Positions 23,633-35,364 of a stretch of 64,000 nucleotides of DNA are shown piece by piece. The notes under the pieces are model-generated. The model was not told the origin of the DNA, did no database searches, and saw only the letters and a list, made by a program, of their open reading frames with translations. This stretch comes from Siphonodentalium dalli (Eukaryota > Mollusca > Scaphopoda > Gadilida > Siphonodentaliidae): the NCBI GenBank assembly GCA_032622095.1, contig CP136068.1, positions 132,005,989 to 132,069,988 on the forward strand. The letters run 5' to 3'. A program made the translations under genes and the position numbers. Within the stretch, counting starts at the first letter, position 1. Each line of letters starts with the position of its first letter.

Positions 23633-23853
23633 GTGTCGGTGAAATCATATGGATAGACGGGTACGATGCATCAGATGACAATAACCTCAAGGACCTACAG
23701 GGTAACTCAATCACCCTCCCGATTGGGTCTGACGTCACGGTGGGAAACGGCGAGCTTTGCTTCGCATTGCAGAAACTTTCCGTCGGCTTGGGATTCCTGG
23801 ATCAGGACTGTGGGCTTAGGTACGATTCAATATGTCAATACCCGATTGGATGA
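23633..23853 (+). CDS. Last exon of a C-type lectin-like gene (C-terminal half of CTLD)
   Basis: The acceptor is ATATTCTTGCAG|GT at 23632, entering in phase 1, with a 72-codon frame to TGA at 23851. It encodes GEIIWIDGYDAS, then NLKDLQGNSITLPIGSD, NGELCFALQ, DQDCG and YDSICQYPIG before the stop. The W.DG start and Cys 42, 59 and 67 (C.aLq...dC....siCq) are the second half of a CTLD, parallel to exon 5 of the minus-strand gene and with the same entry phase. There is no EPN/QPD motif. AATAAA lies at 23861, eight bases after the stop, though so short a 3'UTR would be unusual. No plus-strand first-half exon was recognised upstream, so this is a partial gene or an orphan exon. An ATG-initiated frame in another phase here is a shadow. 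Confidence 0.7.
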
Positions 23854-23860
23854 GCTCATA

Positions 23861-23866
23861 AATAAA
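23861..23866 (+). promoter_or_regulatory. Candidate polyadenylation signal AATAAA
   Basis: AATAAA follows the stop codon of the CTLD exon by seven bases. Cleavage 10-30 bases later would leave a very short 3'UTR. It could also be a chance match in AT-rich sequence. Confidence 0.3.
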
Positions 23867-24015
23867 ATCGTGTGATTTGTGGATACTCCAAACATGCACC
23901 GGAAGAAGGACTGACGTCCCAGGGAAACACCCCTGGTCAAGTGGTCCTGCTAATTTGCTATGATGCTGTGAGTCCTGTTGAATTGGTATGATGCTGGTGG
24001 GAACAGTTATCATGT

Positions 24016-24215
24016 TAAAGGGGTACTGTACACTGCATACGACCATTTATGAGAAATCTCATATTATACTCAACGTGGTAATTATAATGAAAATGAGTAC
24101 CATTTTGTTTGCATCCTTCGTACAGTACATGAGTCTATTCTGCACTAATCCACGATTGAAATTCATTCATTGGTGCATATATTCTGTTGGGTATAAAATG
24201 AGATGGTTTTATTTG
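24016..24215. mobile_element. Partial AAAGGGGTACTGTAC foldback element
   Basis: The left end TTAAAGGGGTACTGTACACT and words shared with the 13.4-kb copy (GGTAATTATAATGAAAATGA, AAATTCATTCATT, GCATATATTCTGTTG) are present, but the right terminus is missing. Confidence 0.6.
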
Positions 24216-24914
24216 TTCTACAGATGTCATTTTCGCATCTGTTTGGTTAATCCGGGTAACTGGAGAAAAAGCCAGTATGTATGAAACATTCATGAACATT
24301 TATATTTGTAAAAAAAAAAACCACAAAAAATAGCCAACTTTATTATGGTCAGTTTGAAACAATACAACCAAAGGTGGCACTATTAAAATATTTTACGATA
24401 TATATGTTTTTGAATGTTTTATGCATGTAATGGTCAGATTAGCCAAGTCGCAAAAATGACAACTTTAACAAAAATTGACAGCACAACTTTTTCCCTACCA
24501 GCAACATAGTACATGAGCAGGACCACTTAACCAGGGAAGAGAAAGCCTATACTTGTGCATAGGCCCCTGGGGAAAATTACTAAAAAATACCAATATAGAC
24601 TATACCAGTGTAAAGGTTCCAATGATCGATTTTGGCTAAAACCAGACCCACTATCAAAACCATAACAAATTATAGAAATATCCCAATTTGTGTCTTATTG
24701 GCAATCAAATTCCCTTTCATTTGACATGTAACTCGGCGAAATTGAACGAATCGAAGTCGAGATATCATCTCGAAAACTAGCCAAATCTAACGAAGAAATC
24801 AGGTCGTCAATCTCCCTGTCCGCTCAGAGGCCTTTGACCTAGTTATGAAATCAATATTTTCGAGCTACAATTTGTCGCGATTCGTACTTAAACGTGATGA
24901 CATAATCTATAAAC

Positions 24915-25430
24915 GCTCACATATGTTCTGCAAGTAATTCCGAAGCCATCCATCCTTTTTTTTATTTCATCCAATGTGTTTGTGCCTAATTTTTCAACTT
25001 TATTCATCAAACGAATTCCAGAAACAAGACTTGTCTGCGACTTGAAGTAACTATTGAAACCGAATGTAAAACAAGAATGCACGGGTCAAGGTCACGTGTA
25101 ATTCCCAGAATTTTTGTATTGATTCAAAGCAAATTCCAATTATTTAACTACACTTTCAAGTCCACTTCTGTTTTTAAATCAGATAAACTTAATAAAATTA
25201 ATAATTCAAGGGTTTCTTCAATACTCGGATATCTATGCATATTTATTTTTTCAAGCCAACATTTGTGAATATTACTCTCGATTATTTTCAATCAATCAGC
25301 AAGCCTGTCAAAATGTTGCCAGTCTCAGACACGTCTTGTTTTTAGAATTCGTTTGATGAATAAAGTTGAAAAATATGGGCACACATCGGATGAAATAAAA
25401 AGGTATCGATAGCTTCGGAACTACTTGCGG
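24915..25430. repeat. Inverted repeat with ~110-bp arms
   Basis: 24915-25045 and about 25335-25430 match in reverse: ACATATGTTC.GCAAGTA, TTTATTTCATCC.ATGTG, TTTTTCAACTTTATTCATCA. The loop is about 290 bp. Confidence 0.65.
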
Positions 25431-25544
25431 AACATATATGAATTTCCGTAGGAGTGTGATTTGATTTGATCCGGGGAAATCTCACTCAGTGTGATCCGAC
25501 GATTTGGATTAGATCGTCAAACAATTGTGGTATTTAGGGAAGAA

Positions 25545-26403
25545 TATTCATAGTCATATAATAAACTCGAAGATATCGACAGAACCATAAACATTTGGAA
25601 ACACAAATTACTAACACCGCTATAGGGAGAATAACAGTGATAAAAACCATCATTTTGCCGAAACTGACTCATTTATTATTTTTAACTCTTCCCAGTCCTG
25701 ATTCAGTATTTTTTCAAAATGCTTAACGTCATGCTACACAACTTCATTTGGAATGCGAAGCGTGACAGAATATAACGGAATCAATTATGCGCCGATCACA
25801 AATATGGAGGCTTGAATATGATAAACGCAGAACAATTTGATAGCGCCATGAAAATCACATGGATAAGACGGTTAGTCACCAAACTATCAGAGTGGGCTCC
25901 CTTATGTAACAACACACCTATTATAAACGACCTACTCTTCCTTACATATGACGTAAGTTACCTACAAATTATAATCGCGAAATTTTCGAAACCTTTCTGG
26001 AGAGATGTTATTCAGTATGGTGTAAATTCATTCGACTAAACGATTCAGATAAGAATGTTATATGACCTCAACTATTTGGAATAATCCTCACATAAAAATC
26101 GGAGGCGCCTTTGCCAATATATAATTGTGGATAGAAGCTGGGATATATTTTATCAATGACCTTTTTCAAACAAATGGGGATTTTCACACACTGGAAACAT
26201 TTTTCGACACCTTCAATATTCGCACCGATTTTATGACTACCAACAGTCTACAACGTCAAATATTTGCCATATCAAAATCCCCCAACCAACCATTACATCG
26301 AATGCCATGCCCAATCGTTCCAAAGTACCTAAACCAAATACTGTGCAACATAAAGGGCGGGAAATTATTCGACAAAACCATAACTAAGTCAACACTTATA
26401 TAA
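25545..26403 (+). pseudogene. L1/Tx1-like LINE ORF2 C-terminal remnant
   Basis: In shifting frames the plus strand gives IGRITVIKTIILPKLTHL-like text near 25620, then NFIWNAKRDRI, then GGLNMINAEQFDSAMKITWI and SEWAPL, and last QILCNIKGGK near 26340. GRi..iK...lpKl.h, fiWn.k..r and GGL.m.d...f..alk..Wi.R are the signature of the region downstream of the RT domain in L1-type LINEs. Several stops and a frameshift break it. It runs directly into the minisatellite at 26.46 kb. Confidence 0.75.
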
Positions 26404-26459
26404 CACAGTCCTGTAAAACATGGGAATCAGAAATAGACACATCTATAGAAAAATGTTCA

Positions 26460-27310
26460 GTTATCTATTTATACAAAATGTGAATTTTTCATTCATACAA
26501 TATGTGATTCTTCATCCATACAATGTGACTTTTCATTCATACAATGTGTGATTCTTCCTTCATACAATATGTGATGCTTCAGCTGTATAGTATGTGATTC
26601 TTCATTCGTACAATATGTGATGCATCATCTGTACAATATGTGATTTTTCATTCATACAATATGTGATGCTTCGGCTGTATATTATGTGATTCTTCATTCG
26701 TAATATGTGATGCCTCAGCTGTATACTATGTGATTCTTCATTCGTAGAATATGTGATGCATCATCTGTACAATATGTGATTTTTCATCCATATATACAAT
26801 ATGTGATTCTTCACCCATACATTAAGTTTTCAATATATGATGCTTCATCCATACACTATGTGATTCTGCATCCATAAATCTGTTATTCTATCTATGACGA
26901 TTCATCCATTCAATATGTGATTATTCATCCATACAATATGTTATTCTATATATGATAATTCATCTATTCAATGTGTGATTTTTCATCCATACAATATGTG
27001 ATTTTTCATCCATACAATATGTGTTTTTCATCTACACAATGCGCGATTCTTCATCACAAACAATATGGATTCTTCATTCATACAATATGTGATTGTTCGT
27101 GCAAACATTATAATATTTTCCATCCATACAATGTGATTCTTCATCCATACAATATGTGATTCTCCATCAATACAATATTTGATTCCTGAATCTTGATTCA
27201 CAATGTGTGATTCTTCATGCATACAATGTGTGGTTCGTCATCCATATATTGTGATTCTTCGTGCACACAATGTCTGATTCTTCATTCATACATGCACTAT
27301 GTTATTCTTC
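26460..27310. repeat. Minisatellite, CATACAATATGTGATTCTTCATC unit
   Basis: About 35-40 degenerate units of ~22 bp (CATYCATACAATATGTGATTCTT). Units vary and include AGCTGTATA and TATTCATC variants, with no higher-order pattern obvious by eye. It lies between the LINE remnant and the 42-bp array. Confidence 0.8.
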
Positions 27311-27480
27311 AACACAACAATAAAAAGCTCCATGTTCCGATTTGACACAGAATAAGATTTTCCGTTTATCAGGCAAAAATAAAATGAAATTTACTTCCAA
27401 TAATAAATGACACAGTCATCGCGTAAACTCACAAAATCATCCATCAGTAACAATTCCAAAACGATCACAGCAGCTCATAA

Positions 27481-30415
27481 TTGAGAACGCTTTGTATTAT
27501 GTACCATATTTTGGTGGTGGAATCATGAGCGCTCTTTATTATCTAACACATCTTGGCGACGGAAGCATGAGCGCTCTTTATTATCTAACACATCTTGGCG
27601 ACGGAAGCATGAGCGCTCTTTATTATCTAACACATTTTGGCGACGTAAGCATGAGCGCTCTTTATTATCTAACACATCTTGGCGACGTAAGCATGAGCGC
27701 TCTTTATTATCTAACACATCTTGGCGACGTAAGCATGATCGCTCTTTATTATCTAACACATCTTGGCGACGGAAGCATGAGCGCTCTTTATTATCTAACA
27801 CATTTTGGCGACGTAAGCATGAGCGCTCTTTATTATCTAACACATCTTGGCGACGTAAGCATGAGCGCTCTTTATTATCTAACACCTTTTGGCGACGGAA
27901 GCATGAGCGCTCTTTATTATCTAACACCTTTTGGCGACGGAAGCATGAGCGCTCTTTATTATCTAACACATTTTGGCGACGGAAGCATGAGCGCTCTTTA
28001 TTATCTAACACATTTTGGCGACGTAAGCATGAGCGCTCTTTATTATCTAACACATCTTGGCGACGTAAGCATGAGCGCTCTTTATTATCTAACACATTTT
28101 GGCGACGGAAGCATGAGCGCTCTTTATTATCTAACACCTTTTGGCGACGGAAGCATGAGCGCTCTTTATTATCTAACACATTTTGGCGACGGAAGCATGA
28201 GCGCTCTTTATTATCTAACACCTTTTGGCGACGGAAGCATGAGCGCTCTTTATTATCTAACACATTTTGGCGACGGAAGCATGCGCGCTCTTTATTATCT
28301 AACACATCTTGGCGACGTAAGCATGAGCGCTCTTTATTATCTAACACATTTTGGCGACGGAAGCATGAGCGCTCTTTATTATCTAACACCTTTTGGCGAC
28401 GGAAGCATGAGCGCTCTTTATTATCTAACACATTTTGGCGACGGAAGCATGAGCGCTCTTTATTATCTAACACCTTTTGGCGACGGAAGCATGAGCGCTC
28501 TTTATTATCTAACACATTTTGGCGACGGAAGCATGAGCGCTCTTTATTATCTAACACATTTTGGCGACGTAAGCATGAGCGCTCTTTATTATCTAACACA
28601 TCTTTGCGACGTAAGCATGAGCGCTCTTTATTATCTAACACATTTTGGCGACGGAAGCATGAGCGCTCTTTATTATCTAACACCTTTTGGCGACGGAAGC
28701 ATGAGCGCTCTTTATTATCTAACACATCTTGGCGACGTAAGCATGAGCGCTCTTTATTATCTAACACATTTTGGCGACGGAAGCATGAGCGCTCTTTATT
28801 ATCTAACACCTTTTGGCGACGGAAGCATGAGCGCTCTTTATTATCTAACACATTTTGGCGACGGAAGCATGAGCGCTCTTTATTATCTAACACCTTTTGG
28901 CGACGGAAGCATGAGCGCTCTTTATTATCTAACACATTTTGGCGACGGAAGCATGCGCGCTCTTTATTATCTAACACATCTTGGCGACGTAAGCATGAGC
29001 GCTCTTTATTATCTAACACATTTTGGCGACGGAAGCATGAGCGCTCTTTATTATCTAACACCTTTTGGCGACGGAAGCATGAGCGCTCTTTATTATCTAA
29101 CACATTTTGGCGACGGAAGCATGAGCGCTCTTTATTATCTAACACCTTTTGGCGACGGAAGCATGAGCGCTCTTTATTATCTAACACATTTTGGCGACGG
29201 AAGCATGAGCGCTCTTTATTATCTAACACATTTTGGCGACGTAAGCATGAGCGCTCTTTATTATCTAACACATCTTGGCGACGTAAGCATGAGCGCTCTT
29301 TATTATCTAACACATTTTGGCGACGGAAGCATGAGCGCTCTTTATTATCTAACACCTTTTGGCGACGGAAGCATGAGTGCTCTTTATTATCTAACACATT
29401 TTGGCGACGGAAGCATGAGCGCTCTTTATTATCTAACACCTTTTGGCGACGGAAGCATGAGCGCTCTTTATTATCTAACACATTTTGGCGACGGAAGCAT
29501 GCGCGCTCTTTATTATCTAACACATCTTGGCGACGTAAGCATGAGCGCTCTTTATTATCTAACACATTTTGGCGACGGAAGCATGAGCGCTCTTTATTAT
29601 CTAACACCTTTTGGCGACGGAAGCATGAGCGCTCTTTATTATCTAACACATTTTGGCGACGGAAGCATGAGCGCTCTTTATTATCTAACACCGTTTTGGC
29701 GACGGAAGCATGAGCGCTCTTTATTATCTAACACATTTTGGCGACGTAAGCATGCGCGCTCTTTATTATCTAACACATCTTGGCGACGTAAGCATGAGCG
29801 CTCTTTATTATCTAACACATTTTGGCGACGGAAGCATGAGCGCTCTTTATTATCTAACACCTTTTGGCGACGGAAGCATGAGCGCTCTTTATTATCTAAC
29901 ACATTTTGGCGACGGAAGCATGAGCGCTCTTTATTATCTAACACCTTTTGGCGACGGAAGCATGAGCGCTCTTTATTATCTAACACCTTTTGGCGACGGA
30001 AGCATGAGCACTCTTTATTATCTAACACATTTTGGCGACGGAAGCATGAGCGCTCTTTATTATCTAACACCTTTTGGCGACGGAAGCATGAGCGCTCTTT
30101 ATTATCTAACACATTTTGGCGACGGAAACGTTAGCTCTCTGTATTATCTACATGTAACACATTCTTGTGACGGAAACATGAACGTTCTTATTATCTACCA
30201 CAATTTGTGACGGAAGCAAGAAACATGAATGCTCTGTATTATCTACCACTTTGTGGCGACGGAAGTATGAACGTTCTTTGTCGTCTATACAACCTTTGGG
30301 CAATGGAAGCATGAGCGCTCTCTATTATCTACATGTACCACCTTATGTCGTCGGAAGTATGAACACTCTTTATTATCTACCACCAATTTGGCGACGAAAG
30401 CGTGGACGCTTTTTA
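27481..30415. repeat. 42-bp minisatellite array with 13-unit higher-order repeat
   Basis: About 62 near-identical units of 42 bp from 27525 to about 30128 (ATGAGCGCTCTTTATTATCT then AACACMTYTTGGCGACGKAAGC), with diverged half-units to 30415. Variable sites define types (CAT/CCT, TCTT/TTTT, ACGG/ACGT, GAGC/GCGC). The rare GCGCGC unit starts at 28281, 28953, 29499 and 29752: spacings of 16, 13 and 6 units plus one base. Because 42 is divisible by 3, long open frames exist on both strands (880 and 722 codons); they are artefacts. A 1-bp insertion lies at about 29693. Confidence 0.92.
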
Positions 30416-30429
30416 AAGAGACGAATGAT

Positions 30430-30830
30430 TTGAATTATTGATAGCCTGACAAACTATTAAAAAACTTGTTGAACCTTCCACATTTGAAAGTTGATATCTA
30501 AACATTCTAATAATTGACTCATGGATCCGATCTGATTATTTTCTGGTTTCGAGCACGTATAAATGGATGTTTCATGGCGTAAAATATGAGAGTGCACTTT
30601 AGTTGCCTCTCTCTTAGTTCGTGCGTTCGTTACTTCGCGTTTGAAGAAATAAGGAAAAAACCTCTATTAAGATCTGGCTTTTAGTCGTACCCGTATCATC
30701 ACCATCACCATCAAATATAACAATACTTTTTGGTCAATCTCGACTTGTTATAATGATAGATGTGAATAAATGTGTTCAATCTAAACATATCTCCAGCAAT
30801 TACCATCCATGCGGCTGAGGATAGTTTCAC
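30430..30830. other. No gene recognised
   Basis: AT-rich flank of the minisatellite. A short CATCACCATCACCATCA stretch lies at 30696-30712. Confidence 0.4.
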
Positions 30831-30834
30831 GGAA

Positions 30835-31292
30835 TTAAAGGCCCACTTAATTTTCGAGTCGCCGATTATTTTTTATAGTGACTTGATATATGGTTTTAAT
30901 AACAATCTATGCCATAAAATATGATTAAAATACTATAATTCATCACTATTTGAAACATCTGTGTCTCAGAAGATGCCCATAGAGAAATAGAAAACTGCTG
31001 TAATCATAGAATGACTCCCCCCTCTGGATCCCAGAATGCAACAGAATTCAAATTTGTTCAATGGAAGGGGAAGAACTCTATCTTTACTATATAGAGTTAT
31101 TCCCCCTGCATTGAAAATAATACTGCTTTTCACTGCAATCCAGATGACAGAACGCGTTGGCAACTCAACAAAAACAACATGTCCTAAGTTGATAATACAA
31201 TGTTATGGAGCTTCCTCTTTCAAATGGTATATAACATGGCATATATTTTATATAATGTGATCTGGGGGTTCGAAAATTGAGTGGGCCTTTAA
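30835..31292. mobile_element. MITE with TTAAAGGCCCACT ends
   Basis: Inverted ends TTAAAGGCCCACTTAATTTT and AAATTGAGTGGGCCTTTAA, 458 bp. An inner inverted pair, about 31055-31100, holds ACTCTAT..ATAGAGT. No transposase. Confidence 0.75.
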
Positions 31293-31561
31293 GCACTGCC
31301 AATAATATGCAACCCAACACACATACATAACTCTCCATTATTTAAAAAAAACACATCATGATATATTTTGACTGAAGGGGTAACAATCACATAAAAAGTA
31401 ACGAATTGTGCACAGGATATGAAAATGTGCTGAAGGGTACCAGGGTTTGCTAAACATATACTTGATGTAATGTAAACATATTTTATTATTCCAAATAAAT
31501 AGTCATACAGAATATATAACAATGATTTATCATAATTTGGTGGAATAAATGGATTTGGCAT
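31289..31561 (-). pseudogene. Possible L1-like LINE C-terminal remnant
   Basis: The minus frame includes NPGTLQHIFISCAQFVTFYV, reminiscent of the C..c....gtl.H.f..C.....fw segment near the end of L1-type ORF2. The Cys before it is in SICLA. Only weak resemblance; it may be chance. Confidence 0.35.
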
Positions 31562-31980
31562 AAAGCAAAGGTTGCTGAATTAAAGCCATATCCATTATTG
31601 TCGTGATTACCCCAGTCATGAGGATTTTAGATGTATATATTACCCGGTGCGGTTTGATCCGTCACCCGGGTCTGTCCAACAGGAGGGGGGGGGGGGGTAA
31701 ATATAAATTGGTTGATGTAGTATTAAGGCATCTGTATGCGTATGGATTTGGAATATGTATACATTTATATTTAAGTCTAACTATAGATTCATCATGTTCC
31801 TGCCAGTCCTGCCTGACTATATATATTAAATATTGAATATATTTATAATGATATAATGATAACGTGCGTGACCACGACTGTTAGTTATGTTATATGTTAC
31901 TTCTCGCTAGACCCAGTGAGATATTTAGGTGGGAGGGTGAATCGTCTTGACCCAATAATGGTCTTCTGAGTAAAGACAAG

Positions 31981-33930
31981 TTATGAAAACCGTTTAGTTT
32001 GTATTATAAATTTTTGGACGGCCATAACAATTGCTTTATTTTCTAAAATACTAAGGCTATCAGATCCATTGAGTAGTGTCTTTATAGTATATGAAGTATG
32101 AATATCACAGAAGCAATTTCGTCTACTTTCCGCGTACATGGGACATTCGATTAAGAGGTGAGTTGGGGTCTCCCTCTCACCACATGCACACCTGGGGTCA
32201 TCACGAATATGATTTTTTTTTAGGTCGGCGTTTAGGTTACTACAACCCAGACGGAGTCTGCAGTGGTATATTTGGGCATGTCGCGTGTATATGTTTTGAA
32301 CATAGCTTGGTTTGGATAACAAGTTTTCGTTCAATTTAGTTTTGAATTCACTTGATGAATCGATTTTTTGAATGTTTTGTGACAAATTGTTCCATAGGTC
32401 AATCGATGATGGTAAGAATGATTTCTTGTAAATGACGGTGTTCCAAGACGGAGCCGACAAACTATCTGCTCTTGTGTTATGCGAATGAATAGAACTTGTC
32501 TTGGGAGGAACGTACAATGATAGATACGGAGGTGATAAATGTTTCACCATTTAAAAAAATTGTATGAGTTTTGATTTCTTGCGACGGTCCTGGAGGGTCT
32601 CCCAGTCGGTTTCTCCCAATAGATTAGTATTGTTGCAGCTCCTCGTTGCTCCTGTAACAATTCTAGCAGCCTCATATTGCAATCCTTCAATTAGATCACT
32701 TTCTTCTTGTGTACAGTTATCCCAGACAGAAGACGCATATTCAAGTTTAGGACGTACATATGTGAAATAAAAAATTTCAAGCGTCTTCCTGTCTAGGACA
32801 AACTTATACCTTCGAAGTAGTGATCATTTTACTGATGCCCTGTTAATGATGTCCGAAATATGTTCTGACCATTTTCCATCGGCGCTGAAAGTGAGTCCTC
32901 AGTGTTTATGATTTTGTACTTCTGAAATTATGTTGTTCGACATTATCAAATTCGGGTGGTTGATAAGAATATCTTTACGTGAGAATAATAATTTTTTCGT
33001 TTTCAATTCATTAAAGTCTACTAGCCATGATTTGGACCACCTTTCTATTTTGTTTATATCATTATTCATCATTTCAGCTGCTAAAATAGGGGTTTCAATC
33101 GTCAAATATAGTAATGTGTCGTCTGCGAAAAGTCTTATATTGCACTGAATATTTTCAACAATGTCGTTAATGTAAATTAGGAACATAAGAGGGCCTAATA
33201 TTTATCCTTGGGGTACACCGGCTGAGACCTTTCTCCAGTTAGAGGAAGTGCTTCCAATAATTACTCTTTGCTCTCTGTCTGAAAGGTAATTTTTCAACAA
33301 TGCATGAAATTTTCCACAAATACCATTTTGTTCTAATTTGTATAGAAGGCCTTCATGCCATACTTTATCAAAAGCTTTACTTATGTCGCAAAACAAACTT
33401 CTAACCTCCTTCCGATCATCCAAAGAAGAAATAATGTGATGATAAATGTCTGTCAGTTGAAAGACTGTGCAGTCATTTGGTGTAAATCCTGATTGGAGAT
33501 TAGTTAGAAGCCCGTTTGTACGTATGTGCTCAGATATTATTTTATATAGACATTTCTCAAAGACTTTAGATACACAACTTAGTAGTGACACAGGTCGATA
33601 GTTTGTAGCCAGACTCGGATCACCCTTTTTATACACAGGGGTTACGTTGGCTCGCTTCCAATTCACTGGGAAATACGAGTTGGTAATGAATTTGTTGAAC
33701 ATATACTCTAACGGTCCTGCTAATGAAATGGCACACATTTTCAAAACTCTAGGGCTAATACCATCGGGACCAGTTGCTTTGGATGCTTGAGGGTACACAT
33801 GTGCACGTTTTGAAATATCATTGCGACGTCACATAAACTCAAGATTACTGGGGGCCCGGGAACATTTAAAATCTCCTCCTGCATGTGTGATACGCGTGTG
33901 ACTGGTGTGATCCTGCCAAAATGAACCAAC
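31981..33930 (-). pseudogene. CR1/Jockey-like LINE ORF2 (reverse transcriptase), 5'-truncated, broken
   Basis: Reading on the minus strand: KATGPDGISPRVLK, NWKRANVTPVYKKGDP, NYRPVSLLSCVSKVFEK, LQSGF, DISKAFDKVWH, GVPQG, then a stop codon where Ser or Thr is expected, then GPLMFLIYINDI, RLFADDTLLY (catalytic FADD), further conserved YVRPKLEYASSVWD near 32725, and a C-terminal part (32550-31981) with VPPKTSS, FLPSSIDLWN and CACGERETPTHLLIECPMY. The blocks are in the right order for a non-LTR RT followed by a CCHC-like tail. The endonuclease domain is absent and a frameshift occurs near 33790. At least four in-frame breaks make it inactive. Confidence 0.9.
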
Positions 33931-33949
33931 TGCTGGACTATTCAAATTT

Positions 33950-34565
33950 CCTTCGTTAATAAAATTCATGTACAAGTCGTTTTACTGAGAACAAATACAC
34001 TGTATGATAACAACTTACCGATAAACAATTTAAGAGATACACAGTCGTCGCAAGAATGTGTTGAAATCTAGTTCAATAAACCATAACGCGCAGTATCTAG
34101 GTTTTGTTTTAATGCACCAAATCCCGAAACTGTACAAGGTGAACTCAACCTAATGTTGCCACTTCGCAAGTTGACGTCGTTACTGTGAAAACAATGTTCA
34201 CAGTAATGTCTTAATTTCATATATTTACACACTAAGTGTTGTCATCACTAAATCCAGCATTCTGATTGGTCGGCGCCCACGTGGCTAGTTGCAGTTATTT
34301 CTCGGTGAATGCGCAACGTATCATAACACCAAGCTAATAACACCATCGATACGTCATTAGGTTTGGAAAGATGAACGCGTAATGTTTTGGGCGCATTTGG
34401 ACTCGCGCAGGATTGACTTAATACATCGTCGGGTTTCAATATGAAGAGAAATTGTTCCTATTAACTTTTGGCAAGGGTGCTATTGGGTATTTTGGGCTGA
34501 TCTTGTCACGATACACTTTTCGATTTAAATATATTTACAAAAGTGGCTTTCTCGCTAAATGTATA
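33950..34565. other. No gene recognised
   Basis: Mixed sequence with a 63-codon minus frame (34248-34439) that I cannot assign. Confidence 0.4.
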
Positions 34566-34570
34566 TAAAT

Positions 34571-34731
34571 ATAAGGATTAACTGTCATGTGGACTATTTT
34601 TATGGAGATGTAACGGTGAGGTAAGTGGTCATAACTTGTATGTAAAACCCTTCGGGTTTTACACAAGTTATGTCCACTTACCTCACCGTTACATCTCCAT
34701 AAAAACAGTCCACATGACAGTTAATCCTTAT
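34571..34731. repeat. Near-perfect 160-bp palindrome
   Basis: ATAAGGATTAACTGTCATGT ... GTAACGGTGAGGTAAGTGG ... centre AAAACCCTTCGGGTTTT at about 34645-34661 ... CCACTTACCTCACCGTTAC ... ACATGACAGTTAATCCTTAT. Only a few mismatches, so a recent event. Confidence 0.87.
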
Positions 34732-34834
34732 TTGGACACGTCTTAGTAAATTGGTGGACATATTTATGTACAATGTATATCTGTTTTCGAGATTTTTGCC
34801 TCTGTTCATTGCTTTTTGTACGCTAGTTTGGTAT

Positions 34835-35362
34835 AACAGGTCAGGCACATCCTGAATTCCACTATTATAGTGATATTCCACTATTATAGTGGTATTTGAC
34901 TATAACACATTCATATTTCTTTTATTTGCGTCGGGAATAGAAGACGGCGCATACCAGTGCACAGCCAAATGTGACGCTTAACAATATCGCAACGAATGAA
35001 CAGTCTTCCGACAAAATTAGTTGTGCGATCTTTTGCGTCAGCTTTGATATTCAATAATATTATAATATTACTAATATATCCCTTTCTAACTGACAATAGC
35101 AGGATGACTCAACAACTCCTTCATAACAATATTTCAACTAATTGCATGCTAATTGAGTTGCTTATCGTGTGTCGTCATGATTAATCATTCTCCTGGACAA
35201 AATATATATATGTATGGTACCGTATTAGTGCGACCTGATTTTGAATAATATTTGTGTGAAATATGATTTTGGATTATCCCTCTTTTATCAAATTAACAAA
35301 ACGATAATGGTCATATACCACTATAATAGTGGAATTCAGGATGTGCCTGACCTGCATAATGG
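34835..35362. mobile_element. Inverted-repeat element with CACTATTATAGTGG ends
   Basis: The left arm at about 34838-34890 (CAGGTCAGGCACATCCTGAA, CCACTATTATAGTGG) and the right arm at about 35318-35360 (complement) are inverted. The ~430-bp middle holds no known protein. Confidence 0.65.
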
Positions 35363-35364
35363 CG

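Noticed and set aside
26460-27310. CRISPR-like array of short repeats
   Set aside because: Units are head-to-tail and degenerate with no constant spacer pattern; it is a minisatellite in a eukaryotic genome.
27523-30112. Long Arg/Cys-rich minus-strand frames in the 42-bp array
   Set aside because: Produced by a repeat unit divisible by three without stops; no start context, splice sites or codon constraint.
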